Positions 44,064 through 53,056 of a stretch of 64,000 bases of DNA are shown here, in pieces (position 1 is the first letter of the stretch; each line of letters opens with the position of its first letter). This DNA is from Flavobacterium chungbukense (GTDB taxonomy: Bacteria; Bacteroidota; Bacteroidia; Flavobacteriales; Flavobacteriaceae). The DNA is taken from contig NZ_JAJGZV010000006.1 of the NCBI RefSeq assembly GCF_020805785.1, positions 62,001 through 126,000 of the forward strand, in the 5' to 3' direction. A program made the translations under genes and the position numbers. The notes beneath the pieces were generated by a model. That model was not told the DNA's origin, did not search any database, and worked only from the letters and a program-made list of their open reading frames with translations.

Positions 44064-44987
44064 TTAACTTCTTATTATTACAGAATGCTTAATCACGCTT
44101 AGATATCTTTTTATTGCTGTCTTTTTTTTACAGTTTAGAAAGTTGTTCAAAAATGTATAAAATGAAGCGTAATACATTTTATTATTTAGCTCTATTTTAA
44201 ATTTCTCAATTGAATAATCGTTTATACGGCTTATTGTTAATAAAGAATAATTTTTATATCCTATATATTTTTTAATCTTTAAAATTTGGTTAATATGCAT
44301 TTCTTGATACTTTAGCAAGGATAAAGACATCATAACACCCGATTCATGAATTCTATAAACCGAAAAAAAATCGCAACTTCTGTATGCCTTTAATTTGCTA
44401 TGATTTAAGATCATAATATATAGAAACCAATCGCCAAAAGTTACGGTAGGAAAATGTTTTAATAAATCCGCAAAATCATTACGAAACATTACAGTACAAG
44501 TTACTAAATGGTTTTGGCTGTAAAAGTTTGTCTCATCAAAAATCTTTCTATTAATATCTAACCCTATAATTTCATCATTTAAAACATCGCCTCTAATTAT
44601 TTTTGCTGCAGAACTATGAATTACATATTCTGGGTTAGTCTCTAAAAAATCAACTTGTTTTTGTAGTTTTAATGGATCAATCCAGTAATCATCTCCTTCG
44701 CAAAGTGCTATGAATTGCCCTTGGCATTGTTGCATTGCAAAAATAAAATTAGGCATCATGCCTTTATTTTTTTCATGCTTAAAATATTTAATCCATGATG
44801 CTTTAGGATGATTTGATAAAATATCCTGAATAACACTATCTGTTTGATCCGGAGAGCAATCATTAGCCAAAATAAGCTCAACTGCAAAATCACATTCTTG
44901 CATTAAAACTCCCTCAATAGCTTCACGAATAAATTGTTCATGTCCATAGGTGATCATGCAGACACTAACTTTTAAATCTTTCTGCAT
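44064..44987 (-). CDS. Glycosyltransferase, GT2
   Basis: A 307-residue GT2 enzyme. KVSVCMITYGHEQFIREAIE near 5-24, LILANDCSPDQTDSVIQDIL near 38-57 (with NDCS in place of DDGS), NFIFAMQQCQGQFIALCEGD near 78-97 and GDDYWIDPLKLQKQVDFL give the family blocks. The GDDYW motif is common in rhamnosyl- and amino-sugar transferases of capsule loci. Two bases separate it from the acetyltransferase gene, which suggests joint expression with the VioA/VioB-like pair and possibly use of their sugar. That use is inference. Confidence 0.9.
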   Translation of the reverse strand: MQKDLKVSVCMITYGHEQFIREAIEGVLMQECDFAVELILANDCSPDQTDSVIQDILSNHPKASWIKYFKHEKNKGMMPNFIFAMQQCQGQFIALCEGDDYWIDPLKLQKQVDFLETNPEYVIHSSAAKIIRGDVLNDEIIGLDINRKIFDETNFYSQNHLVTCTVMFRNDFADLLKHFPTVTFGDWFLYIMILNHSKLKAYRSCDFFSVYRIHESGVMMSLSLLKYQEMHINQILKIKKYIGYKNYSLLTISRINDYSIEKFKIELNNKMYYASFYTFLNNFLNCKKKTAIKRYLSVIKHSVIIRS

Positions 44988-44988
44988 A

Positions 44989-45636
44989 TTAAAAATCTAG
45001 TGGTTTCAATTCTTTAATAACTTTGCCCGGTGTTCCAATTACTAAAGAATTGTCGGGAACATCTTTAGTTACGACAGATCCTGCACCGATAATTACATTT
45101 TCACCAATAGTAATATCTCGCAAAATTGTTGCGTTAGCCCCAATTTGGCAATAGTTTCCTATTTTACATCTTCCTAAAATTGTTGCCCCAGGTGAAACCT
45201 CAACAAAATTTCCAAGTAAACAATCATGCGTTACAATCGAATTATAATACAGAATGGCTCCAATCCCTATTTGAACACTATTTGAGACATTAGATCCGGG
45301 TAATATATTTGACCCCGTACCGACATTAACATCATATGTACCAATAATCGCTAATTTACTAACAGTAGAAGTAAAGATTCCTCCTATTGCAGTAAAATCA
45401 TTATACAGTTTTTTTCTCAAATTTGGGTTTCCGATTCCAATCGTAAATCGATTATCTATTGTTTCAAAATAATTAGAAGCTTCTTCAATAGATTTTATAA
45501 TAGGAAATTCATTAAACAGTTTTCCACTTACATCATCATTAATGTTATCATAGAATGAAAGATTTTCAATCTGATCTAGTTCGCTAACAACCTGCAAAAC
45601 TTCTTTGGCAAAACCCTTAGCTCCTACAATTATCAT
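44989..45636 (-). CDS. Sugar O/N-acetyltransferase, NeuD/PglD/VioB-like left-handed beta-helix
   Basis: A 215-residue enzyme: an N-terminal Rossmann-like nucleotide-sugar-binding part (MIIVGAKGFAKEVLQVVSEL, PglD_N type) and a hexapeptide-repeat left-handed beta-helix from about 85, with IGIGAILYYNSIVTHDCLLG, His in THDC as the probable general base, GRCKIGNYCQIGANATI and VIGAGSVVTKDVPDNSLV. Homologues acetylate the C4 amine of UDP-sugars (PglD) or dTDP-Qui4N (VioB), or sialic acid O-groups (NeuD). It overlaps the VioA-like aminotransferase by four bases, favouring N-acetylation of that amine. It may also serve diNAcBac synthesis. Confidence 0.88.
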   Translation of the reverse strand: MIIVGAKGFAKEVLQVVSELDQIENLSFYDNINDDVSGKLFNEFPIIKSIEEASNYFETIDNRFTIGIGNPNLRKKLYNDFTAIGGIFTSTVSKLAIIGTYDVNVGTGSNILPGSNVSNSVQIGIGAILYYNSIVTHDCLLGNFVEVSPGATILGRCKIGNYCQIGANATILRDITIGENVIIGAGSVVTKDVPDNSLVIGTPGKVIKELKPLDF

Positions 45637-46727
45637 AAGTTAGAGTTAATAAGTAAAACAATCTTTTCTAATTCCTCTAATTTTAAGCCCACATAAAGAG
45701 GTAAACACATAATACGTGAAGCAACACTTTCTGAAATTGGCATTTTAGAGCCTTTCATATATTCAATTGTATTTAACGATGGATAAAAATATCGCCTTGG
45801 AAAGATATTATGATCATTTAATTCTTTTTGAACTTGTAACAATTGTTTTTCTGAATCAAAAATAAGAGGATAATAGCTAAAATTCCAAAGAGTGTTTTCT
45901 CTTATTTTTAAGTCTTTCACTTTTGAAAAATCAAGTTTATTGTTATAAAATTCAACTACTTTTTTTCTTTCAGTAATTATTTTATCCATATGTGGTAAAA
46001 TAGTCAAACCCATTGCAGCTTGCAATTCAGAAATTTTTCCATTTATGCCAAGACCATGAAATTCCAATGGTCCGTTATGTCCAAAATTATGAGAATAAAA
46101 TAGTTTATGTTGTATTTCTAAATCGTTTGTAAACATTGCACCTCCCTCGGCTGTATGAAAAATTTTCGTTGCATGAAAACTACAAGTGCTTACATCTCCA
46201 TATTCAAAAATAGATTTATTGTTGAACTTGACACCAAAACAATGAGCAGCATCATAAATAACTTTTAAACTATGCTTTTTTGCAATAGCCTCAATAGCCA
46301 CGATGTTACAAGGATTTCCGAATACATGAGTAGCTAATATTGCTGTAGTTTTTGATGTAATTGCCTTTTCAATTTTACTCTCGTCTATGGTTAAGTATTG
46401 CGGATCTATATCTACAAAAATTGGAGTACAATTTTCCCAAACTATTGTCGCCGAACTAGCTACATAACTAAATGGAGTTGTGATAATTTCACCATTGCCT
46501 CCAAATAATTTCAATGCTATTTGCAATGGTATAGTTCCATTATTAGTAATAATTATATTGGAAATATCTAGATAACTTTTTAATTTTTCTTCAAGTTCTA
46601 ATACGAGTTCGCCTCGGTTAGTTAACCATTCATTATTCCAAGCAGTTTTAATTGTGCTCTGATATTCAGACAATGAAGGCAGAAACGTTTTTGTAACATT
46701 AATTATTTTATCCTTTTGGCTATTCAT
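45633..46727 (-). CDS. PLP-dependent sugar aminotransferase, DegT/DnrJ family (VioA-like)
   Basis: A 364-residue aminotransferase acting on a nucleotide-linked 4-keto-6-deoxy sugar. VTKTFLPSLSEYQSTIKTAW, NEWLTNRGELVLELEEKL near 31-48, NNGTIPLQIALKL near 64-76, FSYVASSATIVWENC, VIYDAAHCFGVKFNN and CSFHATKIFHTAEGGAM, whose Lys is the PLP anchor, match VioA (dTDP-4-amino-4,6-dideoxyglucose synthesis) better than PglE as far as I can recall. Its substrate would then be made by RfbA and a missing RfbB. Coupled by a four-base overlap to the acetyltransferase gene. An 88-base gap follows the preceding GT4 gene. Confidence 0.88.
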   Translation of the reverse strand: MNSQKDKIINVTKTFLPSLSEYQSTIKTAWNNEWLTNRGELVLELEEKLKSYLDISNIIITNNGTIPLQIALKLFGGNGEIITTPFSYVASSATIVWENCTPIFVDIDPQYLTIDESKIEKAITSKTTAILATHVFGNPCNIVAIEAIAKKHSLKVIYDAAHCFGVKFNNKSIFEYGDVSTCSFHATKIFHTAEGGAMFTNDLEIQHKLFYSHNFGHNGPLEFHGLGINGKISELQAAMGLTILPHMDKIITERKKVVEFYNNKLDFSKVKDLKIRENTLWNFSYYPLIFDSEKQLLQVQKELNDHNIFPRRYFYPSLNTIEYMKGSKMPISESVASRIMCLPLYVGLKLEELEKIVLLINSNL

Positions 46728-46815
46728 TAATTGTATTAAAAATTGTTTTGTTATTTATAGGAACTCAAATTAATTTAAATTAAGCTTCAATGAGATTTTA
46801 TTAAGCCATGAAATA

Positions 46816-48009
46816 TTAAGCATAGAAACTATCCATTTTAGAGAGAAAAGAGGCTCTCCCACATTGCGAAATTGTAAAATCTCTAAGGTAATTTGAATCA
46901 AAATTTAAAGTGCTGTTTCTAATTTTCAATAAAGCATTTGCAATAGCTTCATAATCGCCAATATCTACCTTTACTCCAGTTTTTTCATTAACAGCATCTT
47001 CTACTCCTCCACTTTTTGTAACAACAACCGGAACACCACATAACATAGCTTCCCTTACTGCTACACCAAAAGTTTCTGCAATACTCGTAGATATAAATAC
47101 ATTTGCAGTTGTCAAGGTAGCAAAAACCTCATCTCTAGGTAAGAAAGGCACAAAAACACATTTAGAATAAACATTATATTTTCTTGCTAAATTTTCAAAA
47201 ACAGTAGTATTTGCATTAGCAAGATTGTCAAATGAATTATTCCCAATCACAACAACTTCAATATCAAAATCCGTTATTTTACAAAAATGCTCAATGCTTT
47301 TAAAAAAAGTATCCATATCTTTTATAAAACTCGGATATGATATCGTTACAACTCGAAATTTTAAATTTGATGTATTAGATATTTTTATAATCTTTTCTTC
47401 ATCTATAAAATTCCAAATAATATACGGATTACATTCAATTGAGTTCATTAAAATGCATCTCTTCTGGTGATTACTTACTGCGCCAACTTTACTAGCATCT
47501 TGAAGTGATTTTCTAATAAGCTGTTGTTTAAATTTTGAATAATAATTTAACAAAAACACTTGATGTTCAGTTATTAGGTATGGGATTTTAAATACTTCGC
47601 TCAAATTATTTGCAATTATACCTCCATCAACAGTACATTGCGCGTGAATTAAATCAGGTTTCCAGCCAGTTGCTAACAGTTCAATAAAAGCCTTAGAGTA
47701 TTCGCGACAGAACTCATTATGAATCTTTTTTTCATTCCATTTAAAAAATTTCATTATAGAAAAAGAAAATGCTTCTGGACCTTGAATTAAAAAATCTTTC
47801 TTGAGTATTGTCTTTTTAGGGGAAAAAAAACTATTAATTTTTAACTTAAAAAAATTGATATAATTAACCTCTTTTATATTTCCGTATAGAACTTTAATAT
47901 CATATCCATTATCTGTTAAAAATGATGCTTGTTCTTGAAAAAAAGAACCAATTATATCATTTTTAACATTCGGATACCAAGAAGGAATAATTAAGACTTT
48001 TTTTTTCAT
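46816..48009 (-). CDS. Glycosyltransferase, GT4-like
   Basis: A 397-residue GT-B enzyme. VLIIPSWYPNVKNDIIGSFF near 5-24 is the typical opening with a SWYP motif, DLIHAQCTVDGGIIANNL near 115-132, LITEHQVFLLNYY near 142-154, and the donor half has VVTISYPSFIKDMDTFFKSI and IAETFGVAVREAMLCGVPVV near 320-339 with the E-x7-E pair. Such SWYP enzymes are common in capsule and exopolysaccharide loci. It overlaps the FkbM methyltransferase by four bases. A short AT-rich gap of 88 bases separates it from the aminotransferase gene. Confidence 0.9.
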   Translation of the reverse strand: MKKKVLIIPSWYPNVKNDIIGSFFQEQASFLTDNGYDIKVLYGNIKEVNYINFFKLKINSFFSPKKTILKKDFLIQGPEAFSFSIMKFFKWNEKKIHNEFCREYSKAFIELLATGWKPDLIHAQCTVDGGIIANNLSEVFKIPYLITEHQVFLLNYYSKFKQQLIRKSLQDASKVGAVSNHQKRCILMNSIECNPYIIWNFIDEEKIIKISNTSNLKFRVVTISYPSFIKDMDTFFKSIEHFCKITDFDIEVVVIGNNSFDNLANANTTVFENLARKYNVYSKCVFVPFLPRDEVFATLTTANVFISTSIAETFGVAVREAMLCGVPVVVTKSGGVEDAVNEKTGVKVDIGDYEAIANALLKIRNSTLNFDSNYLRDFTISQCGRASFLSKMDSFYA

Positions 48010-48725
48010 ATATTATTTTTAAATGCAATAGCGTCATTGTCTAAAATTATAATATTATAATCATTTTCAAATAGAAGAGTTTGGCATTCCACAAATCGAT
48101 TCATATTTATAATACCTTGTCGCATACCATGCTCGAAAGAAATTATCCGAGGCGATATCTGATTAAAATTAATCATTTTAATTATTTCTAAATCATATCC
48201 CTCAGTATCAATTTGCAAAAGATCTATTCTGTTTATCGAATACTCCTTTATCAAAGCATCAAAAGATATACATTTCACAGATTCTTCAATAATATCATAT
48301 TCAGGAATATTTCCAAGTTTATGATGATCTTTATTAAATGAAGGAGTTCCCTTTGTCCAATCTGGATAATTTGTCTTTTTAGGATCCACTCTGTACATCT
48401 TCATTTCAGTTTGATCTTTGTGTATTGCAAGATTCAAAAGTTTTACATTCGGATGTTTATCATAATTTTTTTCTAGAAGTTTAAAGATATCAGGCATTGG
48501 TTCAATTGCAATACCTTTTACTTTTTCTTTAGTCACCAATTCATATATCGGGTCAAAACTGATTCCATCGTTGGCACCAATTTGAACAAAGAAAAAATCA
48601 TCATGCAATGTTTTGTAGAAAAGTTGAGATAATGGTAAAAATTGATTCCTTAGTCTAAAATGACTAGTGTAAAATGATTTCTTTAGAAGAATTAAACCAA
48701 ACTTGCCTAGAATTTTATTTATCAT
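48006..48725 (-). CDS. FkbM-family SAM-dependent methyltransferase
   Basis: A 239-residue methyltransferase. FFVQIGANDGISFDPIYELV near 47-66 is the SAM-binding motif I of the FkbM family, KGIAIEPMPDIFKLLEKNY gives the acidic strand 2 end, and RIDLLQIDTEGYDLEIIKMI near 175-194 is the family's DxEGxD-like motif. Enzymes of this family O-methylate sugars or polyketides. The gene overlaps wzt by 11 bases, a tight link to the exporter; in some ABC-dependent O-antigens a terminal methyl group caps the chain and is read by Wzt. That link is inference. Confidence 0.88.
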   Translation of the reverse strand: MINKILGKFGLILLKKSFYTSHFRLRNQFLPLSQLFYKTLHDDFFFVQIGANDGISFDPIYELVTKEKVKGIAIEPMPDIFKLLEKNYDKHPNVKLLNLAIHKDQTEMKMYRVDPKKTNYPDWTKGTPSFNKDHHKLGNIPEYDIIEESVKCISFDALIKEYSINRIDLLQIDTEGYDLEIIKMINFNQISPRIISFEHGMRQGIINMNRFVECQTLLFENDYNIIILDNDAIAFKNNI

Positions 48726-49992
48726 GATTTATCTTATTTTTTCTCAAATTTATTTCTAACACTGGAGAAACTGCTCCTCCCCAACCTTTATTATATTTAT
48801 TACCTCTTCTAAAATTATCATCAATGACATTAAAAGATAAAGCCTCCTTCACGTACAAAAGTTGTTCAAAATTTCCAGTCTCATCTACAATAGAAATATC
48901 AATAGTATGAAATCCTGGATTTAATAAGTATTTAGGTATTATACATTCTATATAATATTCTCCAGGGCAATTTATTTTTTCGTCTTTATAAAAACTAGTT
49001 GCAACAAATGATAGAGTAGACTCTCTAAATACCGGAATTGTGATAGAATATGATTTATTTATAGATCCGACAAAAGTAGTTCCCAAAATCAAATCCATAG
49101 CATTTGTAATAAGATCTACTTCATTAACGATTCTAGTATTCAAAATCATACAGTTTTCGCCATGATATGTATTAGGATTTATTAAAATTTCATCAGACTT
49201 TTCGTTAATTAAATATGTACTAATTGCCTCATCAATATCCCCATTAAAAACTATCCTTCCATTATCCAACACAACTCCCCTTGTACAAAGGTTTTTAACA
49301 GCTGCCATATTATGACTAACAAAAAGTACAGTTCTCCCCTCTCCTCTAGAAATATCTTGCATTTTACCAATAGCTTTCTTTTGAAATTCAGCATCACCAA
49401 CTGCCAAGACCTCATCGACAACTAAGATTTCAGGGTCTAAAAAAGCCGCTACAGCAAAAGCTAAACGAACTGTCATTCCAGAACTATATCTTTTTACAGG
49501 TGTGTCAATATAACGTTCGCAACCAGAAAACTCAATAATCTCATCTAACTTTGAATTGATTTCTTTTTTAGTCATTCCTAAGATAGCACCATTAAGAAAA
49601 ATATTCTCTCGGCCGGTCATCTCTCCATTAAAACCAGTTCCAACTTCTAGCAAAGAAGCAATACGACCACGAGATTTAATACTTCCAGTTGTAGGAGCCG
49701 TCACTTTTGAAAGAATCTTTAAAAGTGTCGATTTCCCAGCACCATTTTTCCCAATAATGCCTAATACTTCTCCTTTTTCTATTTCAAAGTTAATATCCTG
49801 TAAAGCCCAAACATAATCTGAATTTCCTTTTTTAGAACGATCATTAGTATCTCCTATTCGTAAATAAGGATCTTCTTTACCTCTAATTCTATGCCACCAT
49901 CTGTTTAAATCATGACTTAAGGTTCCTGTTCCAACTTGACCTAAACGATATTGTTTAGAGATATTTTCAGCTTTTAATATAATCTCTCTCAT
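48715..49992 (-). CDS. wzt: Polysaccharide ABC transporter ATP-binding protein with C-terminal Wzt-like domain
   Basis: A 425-residue ATPase. The nucleotide-binding domain (about 1-245) has Walker A GKNGAGKST at 81-89, signature RYSSGMTVRLAFA, Walker B DPEILVVDEVLAVGD and switch His in VLFVSHNMAAV, of the O-antigen/teichoic acid/KpsT kind. From about 265 a beta-rich domain of some 150 residues (with LGTTFVGSINKSYSI and the PVLEINLRK end) matches in place and size the Wzt C-terminal domain that binds the non-reducing end of the glycan. Pairs with wzm, one base apart; exports undecaprenyl-linked glycan across the inner membrane. Confidence 0.93.
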   Translation of the reverse strand: MREIILKAENISKQYRLGQVGTGTLSHDLNRWWHRIRGKEDPYLRIGDTNDRSKKGNSDYVWALQDINFEIEKGEVLGIIGKNGAGKSTLLKILSKVTAPTTGSIKSRGRIASLLEVGTGFNGEMTGRENIFLNGAILGMTKKEINSKLDEIIEFSGCERYIDTPVKRYSSGMTVRLAFAVAAFLDPEILVVDEVLAVGDAEFQKKAIGKMQDISRGEGRTVLFVSHNMAAVKNLCTRGVVLDNGRIVFNGDIDEAISTYLINEKSDEILINPNTYHGENCMILNTRIVNEVDLITNAMDLILGTTFVGSINKSYSITIPVFRESTLSFVATSFYKDEKINCPGEYYIECIIPKYLLNPGFHTIDISIVDETGNFEQLLYVKEALSFNVIDDNFRRGNKYNKGWGGAVSPVLEINLRKNKINHDK

Positions 49993-50862
49993 TTATACGG
50001 TATCTATAAAGCTTTTTTCTGTTCTATTAAAAACCAATAATCCAACAAAAAAAACGACTAACGTAACTACTATTGTATATATCAGACCTAAAATTGATAT
50101 ACTGCCAATATCTAAGAGCATATAACGAGAAGTTTCTATCACATATGCTAATGGATTATATTGTACAATCCAGCCAAATTTTGGTAACTTTTCCTTGATT
50201 AATTCCATTGGGTACATTACAGCAGATACATACATAAGCAACTGTATTCCGAAACCGACTAAATTATTTAAATCTCTATATTTAGTTACCATGGACGAAA
50301 TCAACATTCCTAAACCAAGACCTAAAACTCCCATTATAACAATTAATACCGGAAAGAAAAATAATGAACCATTCAAAGTTAATTTTGCGCCATTAAAAAA
50401 ATAAAAAATGTAAAAGATAACAAATATGCCAAATTGGATTCCAAATTTGATTAAGTTCGAAATTACAATAGACAAAGGAGTAATAATTCTAGGGAAATAG
50501 ACTTTCCCAAAAATGGCCGCATTCGATTTAAATGTATCCGATGTTCCAGTCAAACAAGAAGTAAAGTAATTCCATACCATTATACTGCCGAGATTAAATA
50601 AGAATGGAGGAATAGATCCCGTTTTAATTCCTGCAACATTATTAAAAATTATAGTAAAGGTTATGGAAGTAAATAAAGGCTGAATTAAGTACCAGAGAGG
50701 TCCAAGTACCGTTTGCTTATAAACGGTTATAATATCCCTTTTGACAAAGAGAAATAACAGATCTCTATATTGCCAAATCTCTTTAAAATTTAGTGCGAAA
50801 AAGCGATTTTTAGGGGTTATTTCAAACAGCCATTCATTTGTCTTATCAGCGTAATTGTTCAT
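49993..50862 (-). CDS. wzm: Polysaccharide ABC transporter permease
   Basis: A 289-residue membrane protein of the ABC-2 family with six predicted helices. FKEIWQYRDLLFLFVKRDI near 25-43 is the amphipathic entry region, YKQTVLGPLWYLIQPLFTSI near 46-65 is a strong O-antigen permease signature, and MYVSAVMYPMELI plus YNPLAYVIETSRYMLLDIG mark the C-terminal half. It forms the export channel with Wzt. The gene starts after a strong terminator, so the exporter is probably the start of a new transcription unit, although I see no exact -7 box, only a TAATTTTTG one base longer than consensus. Confidence 0.93.
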   Translation of the reverse strand: MNNYADKTNEWLFEITPKNRFFALNFKEIWQYRDLLFLFVKRDIITVYKQTVLGPLWYLIQPLFTSITFTIIFNNVAGIKTGSIPPFLFNLGSIMVWNYFTSCLTGTSDTFKSNAAIFGKVYFPRIITPLSIVISNLIKFGIQFGIFVIFYIFYFFNGAKLTLNGSLFFFPVLIVIMGVLGLGLGMLISSMVTKYRDLNNLVGFGIQLLMYVSAVMYPMELIKEKLPKFGWIVQYNPLAYVIETSRYMLLDIGSISILGLIYTIVVTLVVFFVGLLVFNRTEKSFIDTV

Positions 50863-50943
50863 TTGATAGTTAGGGAAAAATGTTATTTTAAAAAATCAAA
50901 AATTAACAGGATTTTTAACATTTTAGACTTAGTTTAAAAATGC

Positions 50944-50974
50944 CAAAAGGTGTTTTTATAAAAAACACCTTTTG
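50944..50974 (-). terminator. Strong intrinsic terminator downstream of the 4,6-dehydratase gene
   Basis: CAAAAGGTGTTTTT (50944-50957) and AAAAACACCTTTTG (50961-50974) are perfect reverse complements: a 14-bp stem with a three-base loop. On the minus strand a T-rich stretch (GCATTTTTAAA) follows the stem. It lies 30 bases past the stop of the WbpM/PglF-type gene and about 80 bases before the wzm start, dividing the locus into at least two transcripts. Confidence 0.8.
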
Positions 50975-51004
50975 ATTCTATTTAATTTATGTTATAAAAT
51001 GAGA

Positions 51005-52972
51005 TTACTTATCTAGAACCTCAAATGTAGAATTCATACTTTTAAATTCTGGAACGATTTTTTTCATTTTAGCTACAATATCATCATTTTCATAAAAATC
51101 GGCAATTCCGATAAGTTCATCTACATCAATATGCAGATTTTCATACTCATCTTGAATTTCCTGAGCGATCATGATTTTGTTATGATATGTTGGCAATGTT
51201 TTAGAAGTATCATTTAACAGTTCCTCATAAAGTTTTTCACCAGGTCTTAGACCGACAATCTTGATTTTTATTTCTTTATCCGGAATAAAACCAGCTAGTT
51301 TAATCATTTTCTTAGCTAAATCAATAATTCGAACTGGTTTACCCATATCAAAAATATAGATTTCGCCACCATTACCCATCGCTCCAGCTTCTAATACCAA
51401 CTGACAAGCCTCAGGAATTGTCATAAAATAACGAATAATGTCTTGATGTGTTATCGTTACAGGACCGCCTTCTGCAATTTGCTTCGTAAATAATGGAACA
51501 ACAGAACCATTAGAGCCTAAAACGTTTCCAAAACGAGTCGTGATAAATTTAGTTCCTCCTTCTACATTTTCTTTTTGGTTTTTCAAGAACAACGACTGAA
51601 CATATTTTTCTGCGATTCTTTTGCTGGCTCCCATTACATTACTAGGGTTTACCGCTTTATCTGTAGAAACCATTACGAATTTCTTCACATTATACTTGCA
51701 GGCTAAATCAGCTAGATTTTTAGTTCCTTTTATATTTGTTTGAATTGCCTGAGCCGGGTTCTCTTCCATAAGAGGAACGTGTTTGTATGCAGCAGCATGA
51801 AAAACAACGTGAGGTGTATAATTTTTGAATACTTTCTCTAATGCTTTTTTACTTCTAACATCAGCAATAACAGCTACAATTTTAGTAGTCACATTCATGC
51901 CCTGTGTTTCCAAACATAAATTATGCAAAGGTGTTTCGGCATGATCAACAACAATAACCTTTTTTGGATTAAAATTTAAGACCTGTCTTACAATCTCACT
52001 ACCGATAGAACCAGCAGCTCCAGTAATTAAAATTGTCTTATCTTTTAATTGTTTAGAAATTGATTTGCTATCTAAAACGATTGGTTTTCTCTCTAGTAAA
52101 TCTTCAATCTGGATATTTTTTACTTTTTGAGAAATCTCTTTTTGGTTTTCCCAGTCTGAAATCAATGGAACTGTATAAACTCGGTAATTAAATTCTAAAC
52201 ACTGATCAACTATAATAAGCTGTTCGTCTTTGGTTAAGCTTTTATCGGCAATGATAACTCCTTCTGCAGCGACAGAACGCATTAAAGCCGGCAGTTTTTT
52301 TCTTAAGATTAAAATGGGAAGATCCAGCATACGCTTAGATGCATTCTGATTGTTTTTATCTACAAAACCAACAATTTTAAATCGAGAAGGTGTCTCAAAT
52401 TTTAACGCATTTGCTACAGAGATGGCATTGGCGTCTGTACCATAAATTACAGTTCTAACCAATTTAGTAGTAGCTTTTTCTGAAAAGTACATTTCAAATG
52501 TCTGTTTTACGATCACGCGGTATAAGAATAATCCGCAAAAAGATAAAACCAAATTGATAAAAAGCGCTGTATTCAGAAAGGCTTTATGGCCAGAATACAA
52601 TTCGAAAACTAAATTTATAAACAAGAAAAAAACTAAAACTGACATTTGAGAAAACAGCAGTTTTATGGCATCTATATAAGATGAATGTCTAATAATTCCC
52701 GAATAAGTTCTAAAAAGCCAAAAGAAAAATATATTGACTAGAATTAAACTAGTCACAAAATAAAAATCGTGTGAAGTTATAATATAACCAATTGCAGTAC
52801 CTTCAAAAAGCAGGTAGGTGAAAGAGAACGAGAAAAACAAAACCATTACATCAATAGCAATGATAATCCACCTAGGAAGATAACTCAAATTATTGATGTT
52901 AGCCCTAAGATTTCGAGGCGAAAAAGTTTTATATAACAAAGAGGTTATATTATTTGGTTTGTCTGTATTCAA
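51005..52972 (-). CDS. UDP-GlcNAc 4,6-dehydratase, large membrane type (WbpM/PglF/FlaA1 family)
   Basis: A 655-residue enzyme converting UDP-GlcNAc to its 4-keto-6-deoxy derivative, the entry to QuiNAc, FucNAc, bacillosamine and related sugars. Four N-terminal helices (about 33-155) precede a CoA-binding-like domain (170-290) and a Rossmann catalytic domain with ILITGAAGSIGSEIVRQ near 314-330. The catalytic triad appears as STDK...NVMGASKR, with Met in place of Tyr, the SMK form of WbpM-like enzymes. The start is a TTG (MNTDKPNN), the next Met being far inside. An exact -7 box lies 39 bases upstream and a terminator follows. Product sugar not certain. Confidence 0.93.
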   Translation of the reverse strand: MNTDKPNNITSLLYKTFSPRNLRANINNLSYLPRWIIIAIDVMVLFFSFSFTYLLFEGTAIGYIITSHDFYFVTSLILVNIFFFWLFRTYSGIIRHSSYIDAIKLLFSQMSVLVFFLFINLVFELYSGHKAFLNTALFINLVLSFCGLFLYRVIVKQTFEMYFSEKATTKLVRTVIYGTDANAISVANALKFETPSRFKIVGFVDKNNQNASKRMLDLPILILRKKLPALMRSVAAEGVIIADKSLTKDEQLIIVDQCLEFNYRVYTVPLISDWENQKEISQKVKNIQIEDLLERKPIVLDSKSISKQLKDKTILITGAAGSIGSEIVRQVLNFNPKKVIVVDHAETPLHNLCLETQGMNVTTKIVAVIADVRSKKALEKVFKNYTPHVVFHAAAYKHVPLMEENPAQAIQTNIKGTKNLADLACKYNVKKFVMVSTDKAVNPSNVMGASKRIAEKYVQSLFLKNQKENVEGGTKFITTRFGNVLGSNGSVVPLFTKQIAEGGPVTITHQDIIRYFMTIPEACQLVLEAGAMGNGGEIYIFDMGKPVRIIDLAKKMIKLAGFIPDKEIKIKIVGLRPGEKLYEELLNDTSKTLPTYHNKIMIAQEIQDEYENLHIDVDELIGIADFYENDDIVAKMKKIVPEFKSMNSTFEVLDK

Positions 52973-53010
52973 TTGAGCTATATTTAAGTCAGTAAAATTT
53001 GAACTTTATA

Positions 53011-53018
53011 CAAAAATA
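53011..53018 (-). promoter_or_regulatory. Candidate -7 promoter box for the 4,6-dehydratase gene
   Basis: TATTTTTG on the minus strand matches TAnnTTTG and lies 39 bases before the TTG start at 52972. With the terminator at 50944 this would give the dehydratase its own short transcript. No -33 TTG is found at the usual spacing. Confidence 0.4.
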
Positions 53019-53056
53019 CAAATTAAAGGTTTTAAACCATTACTTATAGGTTCAAA

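Noticed and set aside
50883-50930. Promoter for wzm with a -7 box
   Set aside because: The best candidate, TAATTTTTG on the minus strand, is one base longer than the consensus and has no -33 partner, so I did not list it as a feature.
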